This document shows positions 1 to 6,033 of a stretch of DNA of 6,286 nt, one piece after another. The notes below the pieces were generated by a model, which saw nothing but the letters and a program-made list of their open reading frames with translations, was not told where the DNA came from and did not search any database. How positions within the stretch are numbered: position 1 is the stretch's first letter; each line of letters opens with the position of its first letter. The stretch spans positions 1 to 6,286 of the forward strand of contig JANTFN010000105.1 in assembly GCA_024763435.1 (NCBI GenBank), written 5' to 3'. The stretch is from Thermodesulfobacteriota bacterium (GTDB taxonomy: Bacteria > Desulfobacterota > S145-22). The position numbers and the translations under genes were made by a program.

Positions 1-13
1 CGTTAAATTCCAT
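1..13 (-). CDS. Start of a further operon gene, cut by the left edge
   Basis: Only the first four codons (M-E-F-N) and one base are inside the window, so the product cannot be named. The call rests on the translation start. On the minus strand an AGGAG core (positions 24-20) lies six bases before an ATG at 13-11, preceded by a run of A residues. It follows the stop of the 1312-residue gene by 42 bases in the same direction, with no terminator-like hairpin between them. It is therefore probably the fourth gene of the same transcription unit. A chance ATG behind an AGGAG is possible but unlikely given the position just after a stop codon. Confidence 0.6.
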
Positions 14-24
14 GTTCTTCTCCT
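14..24 (-). promoter_or_regulatory. Ribosome binding site of the left-edge gene
   Basis: Reading the minus strand, AGGAGAAGAAC directly precedes an ATG. The AGGAG core is at near-ideal distance (six bases) and sits in an otherwise A-rich, unstructured leader. It is the main evidence that a new gene begins at the edge of the window. Confidence 0.6.
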
Positions 25-55
25 TTTTTTGGATAAAATACCCCTGAAACCCGCT

Positions 56-3000
56 TCAAGGTCCTGTGTAACCCATCTTATCAGCCTGCGAGCTCAGGTC
101 GATGTTGATGATTTTTACCTCATCACCATCTATGTTTGTATGTGTTCCCTTCAAGGGGAGAGCAATACGGATTCCTTTTTTCATCGTTAGCCAGTTTTTT
201 AATGTTACATGGGTTTTCGATTTATAATCAGCTTTGAGAATATAGTTGCCGCTGGGAAGGGAATCCACCGCGAGCGAATAAGAGCCATCGTATCCACTCC
301 AGCTTTCTTTAACGACCTTGTCGTAATCGTTAATCAATTTCACATGGGCATCATTGACCGGTTTCCCGTGATGGGTGATGACGCCCGTGATAAAGATATA
401 GTTTGTCCTTTTCGTCAACCACAGCTTAAAATATTTCATGTTTTTGGGTGCTATCCAAACGGATTTCCCGGGCAATAATAGGCCATCCCAATCTCCCTCA
501 TTGCACATAATATTGGTGTTTTTTGGGGATGGCGGCCAACCCAACCATTCGTATCCGGCCGGCGCTGGTATATACAACCCATTTATATCGCAATAAATCC
601 ACATAAAACCACCGGAAGCGAGCGTAAATTGGAATCTGCCGGTGTGGTCTGTTTTTATGTGACCTAAATTCTTTCCATAAACAGCCTGAGCAGCATGAGC
701 TTTTTTATATTCATTCTCATCCTTAAACCAAGCACCGCCTATGTGTACGTTGACGCCACCTCCCGGAACGCGAACCCTGTTTCCATTCTCGTCGTAAAAC
801 TTTACCCGGCCTGAAAAGGTGATAGGAGCAACCGAGGTAACGGCTACGAGAAAAGTCCCCTGTAGGATTTTTCCTTTTTGGTTTATTACGTTAGCTGTTA
901 TTGCAACATTACCCTCTTGAGGTCCAGCTTTAAACACACCATCTCGATTAATGCTTCCCACCTTTTTATTGTCGACTTTCCATTCCTTGACCGTGACGCT
1001 CTTTTTATAGCCCGCGGCGTCCTCGAGCCAGGTGATGAAGCGCCTCTCATCCCCTGTTTTCATCGTCAGGGAGGTGGCGGTCGGGGTTTTTTGCGGACGA
1101 ATCACAACATGGTACTCAGGTTTTTGGTCCCCTGAAATTTGATTCCCCTGTTGCGGATGTTGTTTTCCGTTATGGCCTCCACCAGGAGGAGTGGATGCAG
1201 ATGAACCTCCTGTGCCTATCCCCGCACCTGTTTCGATACCATTGCCAGTTCCACTCAGATATCTCAGCTCAATGGTGACGCTGGTTCCCGCTGCCGGAAT
1301 CACCGTGTAGGTCCCCGGCTGGAGAATCTGCCCGATAATGTTGGGGCGGTTCCTGCCCCCACAAACAACGGAACGGGCTGTATGATTTGTCGGGGTAACC
1401 GCGGACCAGATACAATAGTCCTGAGAGTCCCCCTTTATTTTTATAATCGTAGCGGGTCGGACAAGCGTCAGCCGGTTCCCCTTCGTTTCCGCGTTTTTCA
1501 TCCCCCAACCCTTGGTCTGTTCTCCCCACAGGGTTAAGGTTTTACCCTTAGATGCCACCGATGAAGTAGAAGGATTGGACGTTGGCTGGTTGACGGTATT
1601 ATTTGCCTGTCCGGTATTGCCTCCTGTCCCCTGGGTGTTTGTGACAGGCTTCGAAGGTTTCCCGTTTGTTTGCTTTGTTCCCGACGGCTGCCCGGAAGGC
1701 TGTTGTGTGCCGCCAGGGGCCGAAGCAACGATATGATAGGCAAGTTTCAAATACGCATTTTTTCCGGGTCCTACTTCCACGCGGTATCGTCCTGGGGCAA
1801 GAACCAGCGCCTCGAGGCTGACAGGGCTGGCCTGCCAGGCGGCGCCATTTTTGCTTTCGAGCCGAAAAAATTCGCGGCCCTTCAAATCATAGATGGCAAA
1901 TCCAGTGCCGGTAAAAAACTGTCTTCCCACAAGGGTGCATTGACCCGTTCCGATTTCAAGCGTGCGAATCCGAAAATCCCGCGCGACAAACCCATTCGGG
2001 ACCTGGATCAGGGCCGCCTGGGGGGAGCAGGTTGACCTGATGTAAGGGGTTGCAAATACGAGTCTGCCGGGGACATTCTGCGGCTCACCGGTGCCTTTTT
2101 TCCGTACTGTTACCCACCTTGTCAGGGAATGCAGGCTCCGGTCGTTTGGTGACTTGAAATAGACAATGGCAATACCGTATCGCCCAGGCCCTTTGGCGAC
2201 ATAGGAGAGATGGGAGGTTCTTTTTGATATCTTTCTAACGTTACCTTTGTATTTTACCACCCAATACTGAATGCCGGAAGCGGGGATATTGACGGCCTGG
2301 AAGTCAATCGCCTTGCCCGTGACATAAGGCGCAGGGGTGACGACAAAATAAGACTTGCCCGTTGTCGGGTTCGCATTTGCTTTTTGGACACTTCCTTTGG
2401 TCGCCATGCCGGTTATTTTCAACGGCCCCTGGGTGGAAGAGGAGGTTTGATTTTGAGCGCCTGATGTCCCTTTGAGCCCGCCACTTATCACGGAGTCATG
2501 TTTTTCTTCCGCGCCAATGGCGCCTACCGCGTCAATATCAGCCCCTACATACTGGGGTTTTCCAATTGTTTTAGAATCCCGGGGAATATAGGGATTCGCA
2601 TCGGTTATCCTCACATAGCTGAATTTATCACCAGGCGCCACCTTGTTATGGATATCCAGGCCTGTCGGCTGTCCACGAACAGTGCCCAGGTTAATCCAGT
2701 TTAAGCCGTCTTTACTGATTTCCACTTTAAAGGGCTCAACATCCGGGCCAAATTCATACACATAAAGGTCAAGGCCTTTTACGTCAACGAGGTAGTTGTC
2801 CGTAAATTCGAGAACAATGCTCCCGCCTCTTCCCAGGGAGACATCCCCCTTGGCACCTATGCTCGAAGGGCCGGTTCCTTTACCACCATCAGGGGGGCCA
2901 ACAGCGGCGGACCCATCTCTTTCGCCTGTTCCCTGTCCTGGTTTAAAAACGACAACCCTGTCGGCAAATGACTTGTCCCCCAATGGGAACTTTATCCCAT

Positions 3001-3994
3001 TGTAGCTTTTTGTGGTGCCCTTCGCCGACCCCGGTAACTGTCCAGAGGTAGAACCAGTGTTTTGGCTCTGTGGCTGCTGCCCCCCGATGGCTGTGCCGGG
3101 GACATTTTGAGGTGTTTGGTTTTGAGTACCCGCTCCCCCATTGAGATACAGCACCCACTTTTGTAAAGATCCAGAATATAGACCCGTCCCCGAGCATGTC
3201 CCCTCAATGCGGTCGCCTTGTATGTGTCCTCGGAAAATCTGCCGGCACGCCCCGTTCCATCCCTGCCCGGAGCAGTCCCGTTCCATGACCACGGTGTTTC
3301 CGGAGATTCTTCCCTTTATTGGGTCAATGCGGTGCCCCGGGCAGCAGGTCCACTCCGATGTTCCACGAATTTGCCCGTTTACAACGCGAAGCGTCCATGT
3401 TGATCTCCATCTGCCTTGTGTAACACGGTATATTCCGCTGACAAGACGGCCGGTCAAATTATTTAATGAAGGGGTTAAAGAATTGGCTGAGCCGGTTCCT
3501 GACAGGCCGGGAGTACTTGGCGTTTTTTGTGGCTGATTTCCTCCACCGGCCATGCCGGGGAGGCTTTGATTGGTTTGGGGCGGTATTTGTGGTCCGCCTC
3601 CCTGATACGTCAGGCTAATCGTGACACTGGTTCCCGCTTCCGGTAGCACTGTATAGGTCCCGGGCTGAAGAACACGGCCGATGATATTTGGGCGGTTCCT
3701 GCCCCCGCAAATAACTGAACGGGCTGTATGATTTGTCGGGGTAACAGCGGACCAGATACAATAATCATCCGAGTTACCCCTCACGGAAACGATGGTTGCG
3801 GGTCGGACAAGCGTCAGCCGGTTCCCCTTCGTTTCCGCGTTTTTCATCCCCCAGCCCTTGGTTTGTTTTCCCCACAGAGTTAAGGTTTTAGCGGAAGCGG
3901 GAACTGATAAAGCTATCGAAAGCAAAACCAGCGTCAGTATCAGAAATACAGTCACTTGATTTCTAAACATCGATTTCCTGACTAAATTACGCAT
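56..3994 (-). CDS. Secreted multidomain surface-type protein with a duplicated N-terminal module
   Basis: No catalytic motif is recognised; the role is probably structural or adhesive outside the cytoplasm. Residues 1-35 are a signal peptide (basic start, hydrophobic 15-30, cut after ASA). Module A1 (36-130) recurs as A2 (818-912). Domain B (181-284) has C217, C218, C241, C250, C267. Domain C (331-495) is discoidin-like, with VSLGRGGSIVLEFTDN at 385-400, SKDGLNWINLG at 427-437 and GADIDAVGAI at 484-493. Then come an Ig/PKD-like domain D (526-632), domain E (642-758, C656 and C686), an Ig-like domain F (about 961-1056) and two carboxypeptidase-regulatory-like domains (about 1057-1195 and 1198-1304). 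Gly/Pro/Gln/Ser/Thr-rich linkers join them. There is no C-terminal anchor (no LPXTG, PEP-CTERM or membrane segment). The ATG has GGGGGAG only three bases before it. An in-frame ATG at 3970 (M9) with AGGA five bases upstream also leaves an intact signal peptide and may be the true start. The gene follows the 407-residue gene by 24 bases. Confidence 0.93.
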   Translation of the reverse strand: MRNLVRKSMFRNQVTVFLILTLVLLSIALSVPASAKTLTLWGKQTKGWGMKNAETKGNRLTLVRPATIVSVRGNSDDYCIWSAVTPTNHTARSVICGGRNRPNIIGRVLQPGTYTVLPEAGTSVTISLTYQGGGPQIPPQTNQSLPGMAGGGNQPQKTPSTPGLSGTGSANSLTPSLNNLTGRLVSGIYRVTQGRWRSTWTLRVVNGQIRGTSEWTCCPGHRIDPIKGRISGNTVVMERDCSGQGWNGACRQIFRGHIQGDRIEGTCSGTGLYSGSLQKWVLYLNGGAGTQNQTPQNVPGTAIGGQQPQSQNTGSTSGQLPGSAKGTTKSYNGIKFPLGDKSFADRVVVFKPGQGTGERDGSAAVGPPDGGKGTGPSSIGAKGDVSLGRGGSIVLEFTDNYLVDVKGLDLYVYEFGPDVEPFKVEISKDGLNWINLGTVRGQPTGLDIHNKVAPGDKFSYVRITDANPYIPRDSKTIGKPQYVGADIDAVGAIGAEEKHDSVISGGLKGTSGAQNQTSSSTQGPLKITGMATKGSVQKANANPTTGKSYFVVTPAPYVTGKAIDFQAVNIPASGIQYWVVKYKGNVRKISKRTSHLSYVAKGPGRYGIAIVYFKSPNDRSLHSLTRWVTVRKKGTGEPQNVPGRLVFATPYIRSTCSPQAALIQVPNGFVARDFRIRTLEIGTGQCTLVGRQFFTGTGFAIYDLKGREFFRLESKNGAAWQASPVSLEALVLAPGRYRVEVGPGKNAYLKLAYHIVASAPGGTQQPSGQPSGTKQTNGKPSKPVTNTQGTGGNTGQANNTVNQPTSNPSTSSVASKGKTLTLWGEQTKGWGMKNAETKGNRLTLVRPATIIKIKGDSQDYCIWSAVTPTNHTARSVVCGGRNRPNIIGQILQPGTYTVIPAAGTSVTIELRYLSGTGNGIETGAGIGTGGSSASTPPGGGHNGKQHPQQGNQISGDQKPEYHVVIRPQKTPTATSLTMKTGDERRFITWLEDAAGYKKSVTVKEWKVDNKKVGSINRDGVFKAGPQEGNVAITANVINQKGKILQGTFLVAVTSVAPITFSGRVKFYDENGNRVRVPGGGVNVHIGGAWFKDENEYKKAHAAQAVYGKNLGHIKTDHTGRFQFTLASGGFMWIYCDINGLYIPAPAGYEWLGWPPSPKNTNIMCNEGDWDGLLLPGKSVWIAPKNMKYFKLWLTKRTNYIFITGVITHHGKPVNDAHVKLINDYDKVVKESWSGYDGSYSLAVDSLPSGNYILKADYKSKTHVTLKNWLTMKKGIRIALPLKGTHTNIDGDEVKIINIDLSSQADKMGYTGP
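1259..1543 (-). repeat. Module A, copy 2 (residues 818-912)
   Basis: This second copy lies inside the same gene, 782 residues after the first, with the same length and conserved cysteines (C861, C878). Its perfect-match run to copy 1 is at 1452-1507, and a second perfect run of about 29 bases covers the segment around residues TPTNHTAR. It is preceded by a long Gly/Thr/Asn/Gln linker ending VASKGKTLTLWG. This resembles the signal-peptide junction PASAKTLTLWG before copy 1, as if the copy had once been the mature N-terminus of a separate protein. Confidence 0.95.
3605..3889 (-). repeat. Module A, copy 1 (residues 36-130)
   Basis: This is the 285-base first copy of a direct repeat encoding the mature N-terminus of the large secreted protein. 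By hand alignment without gaps it matches the copy at 1259-1543 at about 81 of 95 residues and about 239 of 285 bases, with a perfect 56-base run at 3798-3853. It contains two cysteines (C79, C96), likely a disulphide pair, and ends in a strand motif LQPGTYTV. No known family was recognised. A small beta-sandwich is inferred from the alternating hydrophobic pattern. Confidence 0.95.
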
Positions 3995-4018
3995 TTTCTC
4001 CCCCAGGTATATCTTTTT

Positions 4019-5242
4019 TTAAATTGCCGGATTTACCCCTATCTCAATTTCCATATCCCCTTCATCCTTCACTTCAAACAGATCGCTTTTGCCGTAAAAA
4101 CCCGCTGGGGGATTGCCCCTGACATCGTTATACTCAAATCGGTAAAAACCCGGCTTGAGGAAAATCGATTTGTGTTTCCTTAGATCAATCGTTTTCCTCG
4201 ACACCTCAACATGGTCGTATTTATTTGGGGTATCCCCTTTCCATCTGATGATGATTGCTTTCGCGGACACTTGTTTCAATTTGACAAGCGTTATGGTTGA
4301 AAAGGTGCCCTCTTTGATTTTTTTCCGATTGAACCTGTCGTAAAATCGGGAAGTGATAATGGCCTGTTTGGCAGATCTCTCCGTGCCCTTGTCAGATTTT
4401 CTGATGGATGTGGGGCAAGCAAACCCTCCGCAGGGAATCCAGTCTGCATCTTTTTCCCCTTTCGGCACGATTTTTACGAAGATGTTTCCCCTGCCATCCG
4501 GGCATTTCCAGCCAACGGGGTGAATCTTCCAGTGAATCTTGAGGATACCGCTGCTCCATGATGTTTTGCATCCATAGGCAAGATTGCCGTATTTTGTTTT
4601 TACCAGGGTCGCTGCTTCATGGCCCACATCCAGGATATCCTTGTCAGTGAATCTCTTTTTACCGTCCACTGGATAGACCCCGAACGCATTGGGTGGTATC
4701 GGCGCGGGGTGCGACATCCGGTTGTTCATCGCCCGGAAGAACTCCCTGTCACTTTTGTTTCTTATTGATATCTCGACGCGTTTGAGGCTCTCGTAGGGAA
4801 CAATCTCCCGAATAGCCATGCCAACAGATAAAATGTTATGGGATGTCTTCCAGCCCGTATGGCAGGTCAGGAGTAATGATTTGATATAACGACCGGTAGC
4901 AGGAGGGTATTTGCCGGCGTTGGCATAACAATTTTCGTAAAATTTATAGATCGCATACGCCTTTCGCTTTTGTGGCGTATCCATTTTTCCCCCTTCGCCC
5001 GTTCCCATGACGGCAAGGAGCTTTTTGTAGGCCGCCATGAATTTCCTCTGGCGGGCTACGGGATCCTTGGGGCATTCCAGGGAGGTGAGGGTATTGTGAT
5101 TGCCGGTTGGCGGTGGATGATTGCCTGAACCGGGTTTCATTCCGGGTGATTTTGATATTGCCGGCGCGCTCAAATCAAAGAAAAAGAAGGCCGCCAGACA
5201 AATAGATAAAAGAATAGTTACAGGTTTTCTGTATTGAATCAT
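4019..5242 (-). CDS. Secreted cysteine-containing protein of unknown family
   Basis: I do not recognise this 407-residue protein. Residues 1-30 form a signal peptide (R5, K6; hydrophobic 8-22; likely cut after AIS at 30). C15 lies within the hydrophobic core and lacks a proper lipobox, so a lipoprotein is unlikely. The mature start (31-55) is Pro/Gly/Asn-rich. The rest carries seven cysteines (57, 105, 127, 225, 247, 271, 276), an odd number, suggesting three disulphides plus a free thiol or a partner bond. Residues 65-175 look helical. Residues 215-407 look beta-rich, ending in a sandwich-like part with FLKPGFYRFEY at 361-371, similar in pattern to LQPGTYTV in the large protein. No enzyme motif was found. 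The ATG is one base after the transpeptidase stop and its own ribosome binding site is weak (GAGAT about 11 bases upstream), so translational coupling is likely. An envelope partner of its neighbours is inferred from context only. Confidence 0.92.
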   Translation of the reverse strand: MIQYRKPVTILLSICLAAFFFFDLSAPAISKSPGMKPGSGNHPPPTGNHNTLTSLECPKDPVARQRKFMAAYKKLLAVMGTGEGGKMDTPQKRKAYAIYKFYENCYANAGKYPPATGRYIKSLLLTCHTGWKTSHNILSVGMAIREIVPYESLKRVEISIRNKSDREFFRAMNNRMSHPAPIPPNAFGVYPVDGKKRFTDKDILDVGHEAATLVKTKYGNLAYGCKTSWSSGILKIHWKIHPVGWKCPDGRGNIFVKIVPKGEKDADWIPCGGFACPTSIRKSDKGTERSAKQAIITSRFYDRFNRKKIKEGTFSTITLVKLKQVSAKAIIIRWKGDTPNKYDHVEVSRKTIDLRKHKSIFLKPGFYRFEYNDVRGNPPAGFYGKSDLFEVKDEGDMEIEIGVNPAI

Positions 5243-5243
5243 G

Positions 5244-5768
5244 TCAGGGCTTGATCTCTATAGGGGTACCGACTTTCACGGCATTCCATATTTCATCCAT
5301 ATCCTTATTTGTAACAGCGATACATCCGTCCGTCCAGTTGAAATGCTGCGCGATGAAGGAAGCCCATCCCCACCCGTTTTTCTGACCATGAATCATAATG
5401 GCGCCGCCAGGATTAACATGGGCCTTCCGGGCTCTTTCCCGGTCCGCCCTGTTCGGATATGAAATATGAATCGATTTATAAAAAGCGCTGTGGGCGTTTT
5501 TGTAATCAAGAACATACCACCCTTCCGGCGTCCGCTCATCACCTTTTTTCTGTTTATGCCCTTTTGGGTGCGCCCCGAGGACGACGTGATATACCCTGAC
5601 AATCTTCCCTGATTTCATCAAATAGAGTTTAGCCTCTGACTTTTTAACCCTTACCAGGTCAATCCGAGGAAAAGCAAAAACAATTGCCGGTAAAAACAGC
5701 AGACCCAGAAAAACAGAAAAAACAACCTTGAGCTGTCTCAAAAGAATATGGGAATCCCCAACCACCAT
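5244..5768 (-). CDS. L,D-transpeptidase with YkuD domain
   Basis: YkuD-family enzymes form or use 3-3 cross-links on peptidoglycan stem peptides through a cysteine acyl-enzyme, or attach proteins to the wall, in the periplasm. The 174-residue product has a signal peptide (R11, K14, hydrophobic 15-31, cut after VFA at 32). The YkuD domain spans about 35-173. It shows KGDERTPEGWY at 75-85, the catalytic histidine candidate in IHG at 126-128, and the nucleophile C149 in WTDGCIAVTN, a known variant of the usual SHGC motif. It has no peptidoglycan-binding domain, so it is a minimal single-domain enzyme. I chose the ATG at 5768 because GAGAGGTG lies seven bases upstream and the signal peptide then begins normally. 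A longer reading from a GTG at 5849 would begin inside the promoter and add an unlikely 27-residue leader. It is the first gene of the operon. The specific reaction cannot be told from sequence. Confidence 0.93.
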   Translation of the reverse strand: MVVGDSHILLRQLKVVFSVFLGLLFLPAIVFAFPRIDLVRVKKSEAKLYLMKSGKIVRVYHVVLGAHPKGHKQKKGDERTPEGWYVLDYKNAHSAFYKSIHISYPNRADRERARKAHVNPGGAIMIHGQKNGWGWASFIAQHFNWTDGCIAVTNKDMDEIWNAVKVGTPIEIKP

Positions 5769-5775
5769 ATATCCA

Positions 5776-5783
5776 CACCTCTC
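5776..5783 (-). promoter_or_regulatory. Ribosome binding site deciding the transpeptidase start
   Basis: On the minus strand GAGAGGTG stands seven bases before the ATG at 5768. It has the best Shine-Dalgarno match and spacing of any start in this frame, and it fixes the start downstream of the in-frame GTG at 5849. Confidence 0.8.
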
Positions 5784-5835
5784 AATCAATTTCTTCCTGA
5801 CCGAATAACGGCCAATGTTAAAAGAATGAATATAG

Positions 5836-5865
5836 ATTATATTATCCACGTTCCATATAATACAA
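5836..5865 (-). promoter_or_regulatory. Sigma70-like promoter of the minus-strand operon
   Basis: The minus strand reads TTGTAT (5865-5860), 18 bases, then a perfect TATAAT (5841-5836). The -35 matches consensus at three of six positions. Upstream of it is an A-rich stretch with an A8 tract (5889-5882) that could act as an UP element. Transcription would start near 5829, giving a leader of about 60 bases before the transpeptidase ATG. No other convincing promoter was seen further down the block, consistent with one transcript for all minus-strand genes. Confidence 0.6.
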
Positions 5866-5896
5866 TTTAACCTTTTGTACCTTTTTTTTCGATATC

Positions 5897-5933
5897 AATC
5901 AAGAACCTGCTTCATTGGTTTTCTTGATTTTTT
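5897..5933 (+). terminator. T-tailed hairpin in the divergent intergenic region
   Basis: AATCAAGAA (5897-5905) and TTCTTGATT (5921-5929) are perfect nine-base inverted arms. The stem can extend by CC/GG across a two-base TT bulge, and the right arm runs into six T residues (5928-5933). On the plus strand this looks like an AT-rich intrinsic terminator. It has no plus-strand gene before it, so it may stop antisense transcription out of the minus-strand operon or serve as a protein-binding dyad. On the minus strand the 3' side has no T tract. Confidence 0.45.
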
Positions 5934-5996
5934 AAACAATATTTTTCTGTTTTTTAGCCCCTCAAAAACCTTCTATAAAAGAAAAATTCTCCCGCC

Positions 5997-6025
5997 ATGA
6001 CAAATTCCCGCAAATTTGTTAGATT
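5997..6025 (+). promoter_or_regulatory. Possible promoter of the plus-strand gene
   Basis: ATGACA (5997-6002; five of six to the -35 consensus), a 17-base spacer and TAGATT (6020-6025; four of six to the -10 consensus) stand just before the ATG at 6034. Transcription would begin around 6031-6034, giving a leaderless or nearly leaderless message. This agrees with the absence of a clear Shine-Dalgarno sequence there. A promoter further upstream, for example with TATAAA near 5974-5979, is possible but lacks a good -35. Confidence 0.35.
6000..6019. repeat. Inverted repeat between -35 and -10, possible operator
   Basis: ACAAATT (6000-6006) and AATTTGT (6013-6019) are perfect seven-base arms around a six-base centre. 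One more pair can be added beyond a G/T mismatch on each side. The dyad fills the spacer of the proposed plus-strand promoter, a common position for a repressor site. The arms are AT-rich in an AT-rich region, so chance is a real alternative. Confidence 0.3.
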
Positions 6026-6033
6026 AGAAATCA

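Larger units (their letters stand above)
5769..6033. other. Divergent intergenic region
   Basis: This is the only substantial non-coding stretch in the window, and it is clearly AT-richer than the flanking genes. Besides the promoter, hairpin and dyad listed separately, it holds A/T tracts around 5882-5889 and 5928-5955. I found no small open reading frame with a ribosome binding site, no tRNA-like fold and no recognisable riboswitch in it. Confidence 0.7.

Noticed and set aside
56..250. C-terminal sorting signal on the large protein (LPXTG, PEP-CTERM, membrane helix or autotransporter barrel)
   Set aside because: The C-terminus ends in a carboxypeptidase-regulatory-like domain and a short polar tail, with no hydrophobic segment or sorting motif.
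1269..1529. Minus-strand open frame in another frame over module A copy 2
   Set aside because: It overlaps the repeated module in a different frame, and the repeat is preserved as protein in the main frame.
1670..2035. Plus-strand open frame of 121 codons antisense to the large gene
   Set aside because: It lies wholly inside a strongly supported minus-strand domain region, has no ribosome binding site of note, and its translation looks like out-of-frame coding sequence (rich in Arg, Ala and Gly).
3141..3536. Plus-strand open frame of 131 codons antisense to domain B
   Set aside because: The many Pro, Arg, Cys and His residues are typical of a shadow frame, and it is fully covered by the minus-strand protein with recognisable repeats.
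5198..5200. C15 of the 407-residue protein as a lipoprotein cysteine
   Set aside because: The preceding residues LSI do not fit a lipobox (Gly, Ala or Ser is expected at -1), and the hydrophobic segment continues past the cysteine.
5244..5768. Transpeptidase as a YafK/DpaA-type enzyme
   Set aside because: The active-site context WTDGCIAVTN and the overall motif spacing fit the ordinary YkuD group, not the different motif I recall for YafK.
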